Source: Actinopolymorpha pittospori
Lineage (GTDB): Bacteria; Actinomycetota; Actinomycetes; Propionibacteriales; Actinopolymorphaceae
DNA: 64,000 nt
Assembly: GCF_014873875.1 (NCBI RefSeq)
Contig: NZ_JADBEM010000001.1
Location: 9,734,001-9,798,000, forward strand
Direction of reading: 5' to 3'
Under the pieces are notes generated by a model that saw only the letters and a program-made list of their open reading frames with translations, was not told the DNA's origin and searched no databases. Below, one piece after another: positions 17,652 to 26,671 of the stretch; the first letter of the stretch is position 1, and every line of letters begins with the position of its first letter. The position numbers and the translations under genes are program-made.

Positions 17652-18653
17652 TTAGCGAGCGACGTTCTCGGTGCCGTCCATGGTGGCGAGTTCGGAGCGC
17701 CTGGGCAGGCCCTCCCAGTCACCGGACACCGACACGGCGAACGCGCCACAGACGTTTCCGCGCCGCAGCCGTTCGGCCGGTCCGAGATCGTCCAGCAACG
17801 CGGAAAGATAGCCCGCCACGAACGCGTCGCCCGCGCCGACCGGGTCGATCAGGCTCACCTTCAGCGCGGGTGAGGTGGCGGTCTCACCGTCGATCACGGC
17901 GTAGGCGCCCTCACCACCGCGCTTCAGGACCACCTGCCTGGGGCCGAGCGCGACGAGCGCCTTGGTGACCTCGTCCACCGAGCCCTCACCCACGACCATC
18001 GCCGCCTCCTCCTCACCGGCGAAGACGATGTCGGCCTGGGCGACGAGCGACTCGAACTCCGCCGCCGCCTCCCGCGCGGACCACAGTGCGGCGCGGTAGT
18101 TGAAGTCGAAGGACACGAGTACTCCGGCGGAGCGGGCCGCCTCCACCGCCGTGTGCACGGCCGCGCGGGCCGACTCCGACAGGGCCGAGGTGATTCCCGA
18201 GACGTGCAGGAGGCCTGCCCGCTGGATCAGCTCGGTGTCGATGTCGGCGGGCGTGAGTCGGGAGCCGGCCAGGCCGCGCCGGTAGTAGCTCACGCGTACC
18301 CGGTCGGCCGTGCGGTGCTCACGAAGCATCAGGCCGGTCGCGACATCGGAGTCGACGCGCACCCGGGAGACGTCGATTCCCTCCGCGCGCAAGGCATCCT
18401 TGACAAGGAAGCCGAGGGGGTCGGCGCCGAGCCGCCCGATCCAGGCAGCCGAATGGCCGAGCCGGGACAGTCCGATCGCGACGTTCGTCTCCGCGCCACC
18501 GAAGGAGATCCGAGCCGGCGCTCCCACAGTGAACGCACCGGTCGTGGTGGCGGCCACCAACGCCATCGTCTCGCCGAGCGTCACCACCTGGACGCCGTGC
18601 GGCTGACCGGCACCGTCGGGTTGGGCGTCCCGCGTCTCGTGGGCGTCCGTCAT
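17652..18653 (-). CDS. kdgK: PfkB family sugar kinase, probably 2-keto-3-deoxygluconate kinase
   Basis: 333 residues, ribokinase fold. N-terminal GETMALVAATTTG and FGGAETNVAIGLSRLG form the substrate lid signature. The C-terminal DPVGAGDAFVAGYLSALL carries the catalytic Asp and anion hole (PfkB signature 2). It overlaps the KDPG aldolase gene by ATGA. The pair implies phosphorylation of 2-keto-3-deoxygluconate to KDPG followed by cleavage to pyruvate and glyceraldehyde-3-phosphate. Assignment to KdgK rather than another PfkB kinase rests on this pairing. Confidence 0.88.
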   Translation of the reverse strand: MTDAHETRDAQPDGAGQPHGVQVVTLGETMALVAATTTGAFTVGAPARISFGGAETNVAIGLSRLGHSAAWIGRLGADPLGFLVKDALRAEGIDVSRVRVDSDVATGLMLREHRTADRVRVSYYRRGLAGSRLTPADIDTELIQRAGLLHVSGITSALSESARAAVHTAVEAARSAGVLVSFDFNYRAALWSAREAAAEFESLVAQADIVFAGEEEAAMVVGEGSVDEVTKALVALGPRQVVLKRGGEGAYAVIDGETATSPALKVSLIDPVGAGDAFVAGYLSALLDDLGPAERLRRGNVCGAFAVSVSGDWEGLPRRSELATMDGTENVAR

Positions 18654-19294
18654 GGCCGGCCCGCCGCGCTGGTCACACTGGCGACGAGGGTGCGGGCCCG
18701 CAGCGCGAGGGCGTCGAGGTCGCCGTTCGGCTCGCAGGCGTCGCCCACCAACGGGCTTCCGACGCCGACACCCACCGCCCCGGCCGCGAGATAGTCGCCG
18801 GCATTCGCCACGTCGACGCCACCGGTCGGGACGAGCGGGATGTCAGGGAGCGGTCCACGGACGGCCTTGAGGTAGGAAGGGCCACCCAGCGCGGACGCCG
18901 GGAAGACCTTCACCATCGCCGCGCCGGCCCGCCACGCCGTGAGGATCTCGGTCGGGGTGAGGGCGCCGGGCAGGACGGGGACGCCGAGCCGGTTGCCCTC
19001 CTCGATGACGTCGAGGCAGACCGCCGGGGAGATGAGATAGGTGGCGCCGGCGTCGACCGCCTGCCGGGCCTGCTCGGCCGTGACGACCGTGCCGGCTCCG
19101 AGGGCCACGCCGTCAGGCTTGCGCGCGGCGTAGGAGCGGATGGCTTCGGCGACGTCGGGTGCGGTGAAGGTGAACTCCACCGCCCTGATGCCGGCGTCGA
19201 CCAGGACGTCGCTGACCTCGGCGTACCGTACGGCCGACGACGACCGCAGGATCGCGACCGCCGGGCACTCCTTCATAGCCTGCTGCAAGCTCAC
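18650..19294 (-). CDS. eda: KDPG/KHG aldolase
   Basis: 214 residues, single TIM-barrel class I aldolase. VAILRSSSAVRYAEVSDVL opens the barrel, AVEFTFTAPD carries the conserved catalytic Glu, and AAMVKVFPASALGGPSYLK near residue 130 holds the Schiff-base Lys in its FPA context. GAGTVVTAEQARQAVDAGA and PTGGVDVANAGDYLAAGA complete the phosphate-binding strands. It splits 2-keto-3-deoxy-6-phosphogluconate to pyruvate and glyceraldehyde-3-phosphate. The GTG start at 19294 follows GAGGAGG. It is first in the operon with the kinase. No dehydratase sits with them, so they probably serve uronate or galactonate breakdown encoded elsewhere. Confidence 0.92.
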   Translation of the reverse strand: MSLQQAMKECPAVAILRSSSAVRYAEVSDVLVDAGIRAVEFTFTAPDVAEAIRSYAARKPDGVALGAGTVVTAEQARQAVDAGATYLISPAVCLDVIEEGNRLGVPVLPGALTPTEILTAWRAGAAMVKVFPASALGGPSYLKAVRGPLPDIPLVPTGGVDVANAGDYLAAGAVGVGVGSPLVGDACEPNGDLDALALRARTLVASVTSAAGRP

Positions 19295-19820
19295 CCGTGC
19301 GCCTCCTCATCCGGCTGACCCGTGCACGACCGACTCCGGAGAGCCGCCGCGATCGATCACGGGGCCTGCGGATCATGGAGCCGTCGAGTCCCGAGTCTAG
19401 GACCTGCCCAGTGGATCAGCGCCGATGAGTGAGCGGGGTCGCGGGCCCCGGTGGGCGGCGGCGAGGAGGCCGGCAGGCGATGGATGACATGGGGAATGGC
19501 GGGAGGGGTCGTGCGCCGCGGTGGACGAGGCTCGGCTCGCCCGCGCTCGAGGAGGTCAACTCGGGCAGCCAGGACACGGAGTTTCGGGTGGCGACCGAGT
19601 TCCGCTGAGTCCTCCTGTGTCCTCCAACCGTAGGAGCACCCTCCTGGGTCCGAGGTGCCAAAGGGGCTGTCGAGGCGCGCCCGGACTCGGCCGTTCCGAT
19701 GACCTCTCCTGGTCACCTCAGCGGCGGCCGAGGGCCCTGCGATGAGCGCTGGCCTCGCGAGGACACGGGCCTGGCCTCAGGGCAGCGTGGATCTCCTGTG
19801 CGGACAGCCCGCGTTCGAGG
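19295..19820. other. Gene-poor stretch, probably decayed
   Basis: 526 bp with no frame I can support as coding. Short Pro/Arg-rich frames occur on both strands but match no family. The aldolase promoter should lie near 19330-19410 (tcctagactcgg on the minus strand resembles a -10 element). The rest adjoins a frameshifted HNH gene and may be its degraded flank. No repeat boundary or tRNA was seen. Confidence 0.5.
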
Positions 19821-21216
19821 TCAGCGGCGGAGGGGGTGTTGTCTCGGGTCGGTCCACGGGGGTGGGATGTATTCGGGGTGGCCGTGGGTGCTCATGCGTA
19901 CGGTCCAGTTGTCGTGGTGGACCATTTCGTGGTGGGAGGGGCAGAGCAGGACCCCGTTTCCTACATTCGTCGGCCCGCCGTCTGCCCAATGAATGATGTG
20001 ATGGGCGTGGCACCACTTCTCCGGCGCCTCACAGTCGGGGAAGTTGCAGTGGTGTCCGTCGCGTTCGCCGATGGCGTGGCGTTGGTTGCTGGTGAAGAGT
20101 CGTGTTCCGGTGCCAAGGTCGAGGATGGCTCCGTCGCTGCCGAGGACGGCGGGGAGGATTTCGGCGTCGCAGGCCAGCATGCGTAGCCACCGCGCGGAGA
20201 CCGCGATCCCACCCGGCACCTTCCCGAAAGCCCCGACCTTCGTCCCGCTGCCATCCCCGGTGCCGTTCTCACGATCCGCGCAGCCGCGGGTTGTCGGGGT
20301 TGAGGGATGCAGTGGCCTGCAGGGTGGTGTGGATGACGCCGTGCCCGTGCAGGTCACGTAGGTATTGGAAGGGGATGGTGGCGGTGAGGCGCGGCTTGGT
20401 CCCGCCCCGGGTGGGTGCGTTCCCGGCGGCTTGGGCGAGGCCGATCCATTCGATCGCGGCGTCGGCCAGGCGCCGGTCGTAGGGGCGGGTGTCCCTGCCG
20501 TGCGGGCCGGGGCGGGGTTTGGCGAGGGCGTCGAGCATGCCGTGCAACTGGGTCATGTAGGCCCGTTCGAACCGCATCGTGACCGTGCCGATGCCCGGCG
20601 CTGCGGTGCCGAAGTAGACGGTCCTGCTCGCCGCAGCCTTCCGCTCCTCCCGTGCCAACTGTTCACCGATCCGCCGGTCGGCGTCGTCAGGGGCCACGAC
20701 CTGATACAGGCGGTCTCCCAACGCTCGCAGCTCCTGCGGGTCGAAGGTCTGTGCCTGTTCCACCAACGCGGCCTCGCCCTGGGCCTTGACGTCGGTGTCG
20801 ATGTCGGCGGGGAGTCTCCCCATGGCGAGATGGATCTCCTGCGCATGCCGCAACGACACCCGCCCCTGCGACAGCGCCTTCTTCGTGCTGTGCAGGGTGA
20901 CGTCGAGGGTCTTCGCCAGCTTCACCGCGCCACCGGCTTCGGCGCGGCTCATCCGGGTCTGCTGCCGGACCCATACCGCGGTGCTCGCCGCAGCGGTGGC
21001 GGCGTGCACCGCATTCACGTCGGCCTGTCGCACGAGGTCCAGGATCAGGGCGTCCAGACGCGCCCGCTCCCGCACAAGCTGGGCCAACGCTTCACCGAGG
21101 TCGGCGTCGGGGAGCGACCAGATCGGACAGGACGTGGCTTCGTCGAGGGAGTCGCGGACACCATCGACCACAGCACCAAGCGGATGGGTGGAGGTGGTGT
21201 CGGTGTCCATGACCAA
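19821..21216 (-). pseudogene. DUF222/13E12-type HNH endonuclease, frameshifted
   Basis: The N-terminal part runs from 21216 and ends at a TGA at 20269 after NPDNPRLRGS. It carries a DUF222-type helical domain (LVRERARLDALILDLVRQAD, then RMSRAEAGGAVKLAKTLD). The C-terminal part continues in another frame from about 20290 to 19821, with ILPAVLGSDGAILDLG, RLFTSNQRHAIGERD and the HNH core HHCNFPDCEAPEKW, HAHHIIHWADGG, NGVLLCPSHHEMVHH. The junction falls near cgcggatcgtgagaac. Both halves are well conserved, including the Cys and His of the HNH site, so the break is recent, or an assembly error or programmed shift. These genes are multicopy in actinobacteria, with unclear function. Confidence 0.85.
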
Positions 21217-21590
21217 ACCCTAGACCCGACCACCGACAACAACCCTTTGTAAACAAGGGCATTCGAGCCACCCAACCAAGATTCTTTCGAAGAGTTTCCG
21301 GTCAGGAAACGCGCCCTGTCGCGAGCGCCGCGTCAAGGTCAGCGGTCGGTCGGGTCGGTTCGGAAGATGACGCCGTAGGTCGTGGCGCCGATGCCGTCGT
21401 TGCTGATGTTCTTACAGGCAAGACCGGCGGCCAGGGCGTTCACGGCTTTGCTATCGTCACCACGACAGCGTCTAGGGTTCCGGTGCCGGATCCAGTTGGG
21501 TCCTGCACGTCTGGTCCGAGCGACGCCACCATGCCTCACCAGACGAGCATGGTCATCTTAAGGGACAAAAGCCTTGAGGATCCCTGTCCG
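21217..21590. other. Divergent intergenic region before TSUP gene
   Basis: 374 bp between the HNH gene start and the chosen TSUP start. It is somewhat more AT-rich near 21238-21300 (ccctttgtaaacaaggg is a weak inverted repeat, 5-bp arms), consistent with a promoter for the HNH gene. In-frame GTG 21483 and ATG 21531 or 21549 would extend the TSUP protein but lack good ribosome sites. Nothing else is recognised. Confidence 0.4.
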
Positions 21591-22349
21591 GTGCGTCCGT
21601 ACCGGAGTGAGGCGGTCCTTGGCGTGCTTGTTCTCGTTCTCCTGTTCACTCTCGCTCTGCTGGCCGGTGTACTCGGCGGCGTCGTGGGCACCGGGTCCTC
21701 GATGGTGCTGTTGCCGGCACTCGTCTTCTTCTACGGTCCGCGGGTCGCGGTTCCGATCATGGCCGTGGCCGCGGTCCTGGGCAATGTCGGTCGGGTTCTC
21801 GCGTGGTGGCGCCGGATCGACTGGCGGCCGGTCGTCGCCTATGCACTGCCCGGGATCCCCTCCGCGGTCCTGGGCGCGCACACCCTGCTGACCATCCCAC
21901 CCAGGCTCGTGGACGGATTTCTTGCCGTGTTCTTCGTCGCGATGGTTCCGCTGCGTAGGTTCGCGGCGCGCGCACAGTGGCGCATTCGCCTGTGGCACAT
22001 GGGCATCGCCGGAGCGGGTATCGGATTTCTCACCGGCATGATTCTGTCGACCGGACCCCTCAGCGTGCCGATCTTCACCGCGTACGGATTGACCGGCGGT
22101 GCGTTCCTCGGCTCCGAGGCCGCCAGTGCCCTGCTGCTCTATGCCGGAAAGCTGGCGACGTTCGAAGGTGCCGGGGTTCTCAGCACGGACGTGCTCGCTC
22201 GCGGCGTCGTCATCGGAGCAGCCGTCATGGCCGGATCGTTCCTCGCACGACGAATTCTCCGCAACGTCACCACGCAGCGCTATGGATTGTTGATCGACGT
22301 CGTACTCGTCACGGCCGCGCTCGGCATGAGCATCAGTGCCCTGCGATGA
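21591..22349 (+). CDS. TSUP (TauE/SafE) family membrane permease
   Basis: 252 residues from GTG 21591, preceded by GAGGA at a 10-nt spacing. This start gives the usual TSUP length of about 250 residues and places the first helix at the N-terminus (EAVLGVLVLVLLFTLALLAG). The family signature GGVVGTGSSMVLLPALVFFYG is in the first repeat, and a second repeat begins near GIAGAGIGFLTGMILSTGP. About seven or eight membrane helices are present. TSUP proteins export or import sulfur-containing or other small organic anions (sulfite, sulfoacetate, sulfonates). No sulfur genes are adjacent, so the substrate is unknown. Confidence 0.85.
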   Translation: MRPYRSEAVLGVLVLVLLFTLALLAGVLGGVVGTGSSMVLLPALVFFYGPRVAVPIMAVAAVLGNVGRVLAWWRRIDWRPVVAYALPGIPSAVLGAHTLLTIPPRLVDGFLAVFFVAMVPLRRFAARAQWRIRLWHMGIAGAGIGFLTGMILSTGPLSVPIFTAYGLTGGAFLGSEAASALLLYAGKLATFEGAGVLSTDVLARGVVIGAAVMAGSFLARRILRNVTTQRYGLLIDVVLVTAALGMSISALR

Positions 22350-22377
22350 AGCCCAAAGAGCACGGCGCAGGACACCC

Positions 22378-23148
22378 CTAGACGTCCCGCCGCATGATCA
22401 GCAACGTCCCGGCACCCAGAACCACCACGACGTAGGCCACCATCACGGCCAGCGCACCGGGCGGCGACAGCACGCCGACCCCGGACAGATCCGAGAGCTG
22501 ACCGGCAAGGCTTGGTAGCAGCATCGAGGTCACCCGCTCTCCCCACGACAGAGGCAGGAACGCGCCGACGAGGATCGGCAGGACGAACAACACCGTGCAC
22601 AGTGTGGCGATCGCTCCCGCGGTCGAACGCAGGACGGCGCCCAGACCACATCCCACCAGGGCGACGACGGCCACGGACAGCCCCAGACCGAGCAGGGGTA
22701 GCACCTGATCCGACAGCGGCGCTTCGTAGGTGGCGATCGGACGTTCGCCGACGACCAGTTCGGCGACCACGTGCATCGCCCACACGCTCAACTCCCCCAC
22801 CACCAGCGCGACGGCCCCGACGACGCCGGCCTTGGCGAGAAGCATCCGCCCTCGCCTCGGCGCGGCCACGAGACTCGTGCGGATCATGCCGGTGGAGTAC
22901 TCCGCGCTGATGACGAGAACACCGAGCACCGCCATGCAGAGTTGGACAAGTGACAGCAGCACATGCTCGACCGGCTGGGTCTGGTCCCAGCTGGCTCGCA
23001 CCGCCGCGGAGCCGGAGTCCCAGGTACGCGCCGCGTTCTCGGCCATGAAGGCGCTGAGCGCCACGGTCACGACGACCACGGCGAGGATGTAGTACGTCGA
23101 GCGGAGCGAGCGGATCTTCCACCACTCCGCCGCGAACAGGCCCGTCAT
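22378..23148 (-). CDS. ABC transporter permease (ABC-2 type)
   Basis: 256 residues with six predicted membrane helices. The start MTGLFAAEWWKIRSLRSTYY is typical of ABC-2 permeases that carry a short amphipathic N-terminus. VLVISAEYSTGMIRTSLVAAPRRG near residue 80 is the coupling region common to this group. It overlaps the ATPase gene by ATGA. The pair forms an exporter of the daunorubicin/bacitracin-resistance type; the substrate is unknown. The divergent two-component system 1.3 kb away suggests induction by a membrane or antibiotic signal. Confidence 0.88.
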   Translation of the reverse strand: MTGLFAAEWWKIRSLRSTYYILAVVVVTVALSAFMAENAARTWDSGSAAVRASWDQTQPVEHVLLSLVQLCMAVLGVLVISAEYSTGMIRTSLVAAPRRGRMLLAKAGVVGAVALVVGELSVWAMHVVAELVVGERPIATYEAPLSDQVLPLLGLGLSVAVVALVGCGLGAVLRSTAGAIATLCTVLFVLPILVGAFLPLSWGERVTSMLLPSLAGQLSDLSGVGVLSPPGALAVMVAYVVVVLGAGTLLIMRRDV

Positions 23149-24116
23149 CGAGTCGCCTCCGTCGTTCCCATGCCACTGTCCTTCGCGGCGGCCCCGACAC
23201 GTGCACCTGCGCTTCCCGCACCGGCGGCGAACTCGACACTCTCCGCGGTGAGTTCCATGTACGCCTCCTCCAACGACGCGCGGCGCGGCGTCACCTCGTA
23301 CACCGGGATTCCGTGCGCGGCCGCGAGGTCACCGATCCGCGCCACGTCGAGGCCGGTCACCGACAGTCCTGCGTCCGGTTCGACGGCCACCGCGGCGCCG
23401 GCAGAGGTGAGAACGTCGCGCAACTCCGCTGCGCGCGGCGACCGCACCAGAACGCCCCGCGCGTACCGTTCGGCCAACTCGTCCACAGACGTGTCGGCGA
23501 CGAGTCGGCCCCGGCCGACGATGACGAGCCGGTCGGCGGTCAGCTCCATCTCGCTCATGAGGTGGCTGGACACGAGGACGGTTCGCCCTTCGGCACCGAG
23601 GGAACGCAGCAGTTCCCGGATCCATCGCACGCCGTCCGGGTCGAGACCGTTGACCGGTTCGTCGAAGAGCAGCACACCCGGGTCACCGAGCAACGCCGCG
23701 GCGATTCCGAGTCGCTGCCGCATACCGAGCGAGAACCCTTTCACCCGCTTCCGCGCGACACCCGCAAGCCCGACTTGCTCCAGGACCGTCGTCACCCGCC
23801 CGATCCCGATCCGGTTGGTGAGTGCGAGACACCGCAGGTGGTCCAGGGCGCTCCGCCCGCCGTGGACGGCGTTCGCGTCCAGCAGCGCGCCCACCTCGTG
23901 CATCGGGTCCCGCAGCGCGGCGTAGCGCTGGCCGTTCACGAGTCCCTCGCCGGACGTCGGCGCCGCGAGGCCGAGCAGCATCCGCATCGTGGTGGACTTC
24001 CCCGCGCCGTTGGGTCCGAGGAACCCGGTCACGCCGCCGGGCCGCACCGAGAAGGTGAGGTCGTCGACGGCGACGGTTCCTCCGTACCGTTTGGTGAGTT
24101 GTCGTACGTCGATCAC
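23145..24116 (-). CDS. ABC transporter ATP-binding protein (DrrA/CcmA-like)
   Basis: 323 residues from a GTG. Walker A is GFLGPNGAGKSTTMRMLLGL near residue 33. The signature loop is FSLGMRQRLGIAAALLGDPG near 130, where the canonical SGG is SLG. Walker B is VLLFDEPVNGLDP, followed by the switch His in LVSSHLMSEME. The C-terminal 90 residues (VRSPRAAELRDVLTSAGAAV to EEAYMELT) are the usual DrrA-type accessory domain. It energises the partner permease. Tail residues 300-323 are Ala/Gly-rich. Confidence 0.93.
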   Translation of the reverse strand: MIDVRQLTKRYGGTVAVDDLTFSVRPGGVTGFLGPNGAGKSTTMRMLLGLAAPTSGEGLVNGQRYAALRDPMHEVGALLDANAVHGGRSALDHLRCLALTNRIGIGRVTTVLEQVGLAGVARKRVKGFSLGMRQRLGIAAALLGDPGVLLFDEPVNGLDPDGVRWIRELLRSLGAEGRTVLVSSHLMSEMELTADRLVIVGRGRLVADTSVDELAERYARGVLVRSPRAAELRDVLTSAGAAVAVEPDAGLSVTGLDVARIGDLAAAHGIPVYEVTPRRASLEEAYMELTAESVEFAAGAGSAGARVGAAAKDSGMGTTEATR

Positions 24117-24440
24117 TTCCGTGCGTCTCCCTGTTCGTCGTTGCTCAGCACGTCCTCACTCAGCACGTCGTCCCCCGCGGGGGCGTGGGATCGGCTCGTG
24201 CCGGAACCTGGGAGAACACGATCGTCATGGCCGAGGCCGCCGTCAGGAGGGTTCGCGTCAGGTTCTTCACCATGGCGAAGATGCTTCCGTGGAAGGGGTT
24301 CCCGGCGCATCGGAGTGGCGGTGGAGATGGTGCCTCCCGCCCAGGAAGCAGGCGAACGGCGACGGTCCGGCCACGTCCGACCTGAGGATGACATCCCCCG
24401 GAAGGAGGCGTCTGGTCGGCGGGCCGGGTACCGTCGCCGG
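24117..24440. promoter_or_regulatory. Divergent promoter region, ABC exporter / two-component system
   Basis: 324 bp between divergent starts. Two copies of ctcagcacgtc lie at 24144-24154 and 24159-24169, a 15-nt period just upstream of the ATPase gene. They are followed at 24172-24183 by the 12-bp palindrome CCCCCGCGGGGG. The paired direct repeats are a plausible site for the adjacent NarL-type response regulator; this is inference. No small gene was recognised in the remainder. Confidence 0.45.
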
Positions 24441-25805
24441 GTGAACGATCGTCCCAGCGTCCTCGGCCGGGTTCCGCACACCCGTCCAGTCGTGATCGAC
24501 CGGTTCCTCGCGCTGGCGTACGTGCTCACGGCTCTCGTCGTCACCGCCGCGCGCGTGGCGCAGGGCGTGCCGATGGGCGGTCTTCCCATCTGGGTCGCCG
24601 GCCCGATCGTCGCGGCACTCGGAGTGCCTCTCGCGGTCCGGCGTCGGTGGCCGCGCGCCGTCCTCGGTCTGATCCTCGCGTGGGGCACCGTCGTCGCGCT
24701 GTTCCTCGGCGTGCTGGCCGAACCGATCGCGGCGGTGACGTTCGCGCTGTACACCGTCGCGCTCACCGCGCCCAGGATCCGCTGGATACCCACCCGCGGG
24801 ATCGGCATCGCGGGGGTCGCGGTGATCCTCGGCATGGCGATGCTGGGTCCCGCGCCCGGATGGACGACGGCGACCACGATCGCCTTCGGCGCCGGGATCC
24901 TCGCGGCGACGTGGACGCTGGGGCGGGTCGTGCGCGAGCGGCGCCTGGAGGCGGCGCGGACCGCCGAGCGGTTCGCCCGGCAGGCGGTGATCGACGAGCG
25001 CCTCCGCATCGCCCGCGAACTCCATGACGTCGTCGCGCACAGCATGAGCCTGATCGCGGTCAAGTCGGGAGTCCTCCGCCACGTGCTGCAGGTCCAGACC
25101 GAGCCCGGACGCCGGGTCGAAGACCCGCACGCCGGGGTGACCCCGACGTCGGAGGCGTTGTTCGGTGAGCTGGCCGACACGCTGGCCGTGATCGAGTCGA
25201 CGAGCCGCGGAGCGCTCGCGGAGATGCGCCACCTGCTGGGCGTCCTCCGTAACGACGGCGCCGACCTTGGCGGCACCACCGGCGGAACCACCCGTGGCAA
25301 CACCAGCCGCGGCACCGGTGTCGACGCAGGTGCCGACGCCGCCCCGCTGCGCCCGGCGCCCGGCCTCGCCCAACTGCCGGACCTCACCCGCCGCGCCGCG
25401 GGCGGCGGAGTACACGTCGAGCTGGACGTGTCGACGTCCGACCCGCTTCCCGACGGTGTGGAACTCTCGGTCTACCGGATCGTGCAGGAGGCGGTGACCA
25501 ACGTGGTCAGGCACGCGGCCCCCGCGCGATGCCGGGTACGCGTCGAGGCGAGGGCGGGTGTGGTGGCGATCCAGGTGAGCGACGACGGGCCGGGCGTACG
25601 AACGCTGCCGGACCCGAACGCCGGTGTGGGCGAACGCGACGGCGACCTCGGTCCTCGCGGCGGCCACGGGCTGGTGGGGATGCGGGAGCGGGTCGCGATG
25701 TACGGCGGAACCTTCGACGCGGGCCTACGTCCCGCCGGGGGGTTCGAGGTGTCGGCCCGCATCCCGTACGAACCCGCCGACCAGAACGCGAGGGCTCTCG
25801 CATGA
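24441..25805 (+). CDS. Sensor histidine kinase (HisKA_3 / NarL-partner type)
   Basis: 454 residues from GTG 24441. Four or more membrane helices fill residues 15-150 without a large extracellular loop, as in intramembrane-sensing kinases. The dimerisation/phosphoacceptor motif is RIARELHDVVAHSMSLI, with phospho-His195. The ATP-binding domain has the N-box VQEAVTNVVRHAA and the G-box VSDDGPGVRT, then GGHGLVGMRERVAMYGG. A Gly/Thr-rich insert (about residues 275-295, GGTTGGTTRGN and beyond) separates the domains. Its stop overlaps the response regulator by ATGA. It probably controls the divergent ABC exporter. Confidence 0.92.
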   Translation: MNDRPSVLGRVPHTRPVVIDRFLALAYVLTALVVTAARVAQGVPMGGLPIWVAGPIVAALGVPLAVRRRWPRAVLGLILAWGTVVALFLGVLAEPIAAVTFALYTVALTAPRIRWIPTRGIGIAGVAVILGMAMLGPAPGWTTATTIAFGAGILAATWTLGRVVRERRLEAARTAERFARQAVIDERLRIARELHDVVAHSMSLIAVKSGVLRHVLQVQTEPGRRVEDPHAGVTPTSEALFGELADTLAVIESTSRGALAEMRHLLGVLRNDGADLGGTTGGTTRGNTSRGTGVDAGADAAPLRPAPGLAQLPDLTRRAAGGGVHVELDVSTSDPLPDGVELSVYRIVQEAVTNVVRHAAPARCRVRVEARAGVVAIQVSDDGPGVRTLPDPNAGVGERDGDLGPRGGHGLVGMRERVAMYGGTFDAGLRPAGGFEVSARIPYEPADQNARALA

Positions 25806-26485
25806 GCGACCAGATCCGCGTCCTCGTCGCCGACGACCAGGCGCTCCTGCGCGCGAGCTTCCGGCTGCTGATCGACACGGCACCCGACCTGACCGTCGTC
25901 GGTGAGGCCGGGACGGGCGTCGAGGCGGTAAAACTCGCCCGCACCGAACGCCCCGACGTGGTGCTGATGGACGTCCGAATGCCGGAGATGGACGGCATCG
26001 AGGCGGCCCGGCGCATCTGCGGCTCGGCCGACCTCAGCTCCGTCCGCGTGCTCATCCTCACGACGTTCGACCTGGACGAGTACGTCTACGCCGCGCTCCG
26101 CGGCGGCGCCAGCGGCTTCGTGCTCAAGGACACCCCGCCTGGTGACCTGCTCACCGCGATCCGGGTGGTGGCGGCCGGCGAAGGTCTCCTCGCTCCCACC
26201 GTGACGCGGCGCCTCATCGCGGAGTTCGTCCGGACGGCGGACTCCGCGCCGCGTTCGTTCTCCCGCGAGCTCACCGACCTGACGGCCAGGGAGCGGGACG
26301 TGCTCACCCTCGTCGCGGGCGGCCTGTCCAACGCCGAGATCGCCGCGCGACTGCACCTCGCCCTCGCGACGGTGAAGACCCATGTGGGCCACCTGCTCGC
26401 CAAGCTCGGCGCCCGTGACCGCGCGCAACTCGTCATCGTCGCCTACGAGTCCGGCCTGGTGTCGATCCGCCGACCGAACGCCTGA
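25802..26485 (+). CDS. NarL/LuxR-type response regulator
   Basis: 227 residues. The receiver domain has the acidic pocket VLVADDQALLR, the phospho-acceptor Asp in VVLMDVRMPEMDGIEAA (about residue 56), and Lys in FVLKDTPPGDLL. The output domain is a LuxR helix-turn-helix, LTARERDVLTLVAGGLSNAEIAARL to VKTHVGHLLAKLGARDRAQLV. It is encoded directly after the kinase with a 4-nt overlap. The direct repeats 1.6 kb upstream, in the exporter promoter, are a candidate target. Confidence 0.95.
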   Translation: MSDQIRVLVADDQALLRASFRLLIDTAPDLTVVGEAGTGVEAVKLARTERPDVVLMDVRMPEMDGIEAARRICGSADLSSVRVLILTTFDLDEYVYAALRGGASGFVLKDTPPGDLLTAIRVVAAGEGLLAPTVTRRLIAEFVRTADSAPRSFSRELTDLTARERDVLTLVAGGLSNAEIAARLHLALATVKTHVGHLLAKLGARDRAQLVIVAYESGLVSIRRPNA

Positions 26486-26523
26486 ACACCGGTAAACACC
26501 GGTCGAAACGGCGGTCGAAACGG
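26485..26523. repeat. Two short tandem repeats immediately after response-regulator stop
   Basis: AACACCGGT occurs at 26485 and 26495. A perfect 12-bp tandem CGGTCGAAACGG follows at 26500-26511 and 26512-26523. The block starts on the last base of the stop codon and lies 149 bp before the transporter gene. Confidence 0.8.
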
Positions 26524-26671
26524 CTCGCCCGGGAGATCCCCGATTCCAGTCACGGCCACGGAATGGCAGCGGGACGTCGCGTTGTGCGCTTGACCCGGCC
26601 CCGATTGTGGCGATTCACTGGTCATCGCAGCGTTTCGTCCGGGTATCGCACCCTTGTCGAAAGGACGACGC

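Noticed and set aside
19357..19716. Minus-strand frame of 119 codons in the gene-poor stretch
   Set aside because: Pro/Arg-rich with no family match; codon use unlike the neighbouring genes.
20365..21252. Plus-strand open frame opposite the HNH gene
   Set aside because: Gly/Asp-rich shadow of the DUF222 coding strand; no family features.
21238..21260. ccctttgtaaacaaggg as an operator or terminator
   Set aside because: Only 5-bp arms match; too weak to call.
21483..21590. Longer TSUP protein from GTG 21483 or ATG 21549
   Set aside because: It would add hydrophilic residues before helix 1 and lacks a good ribosome site; GTG 21591 gives the normal length.
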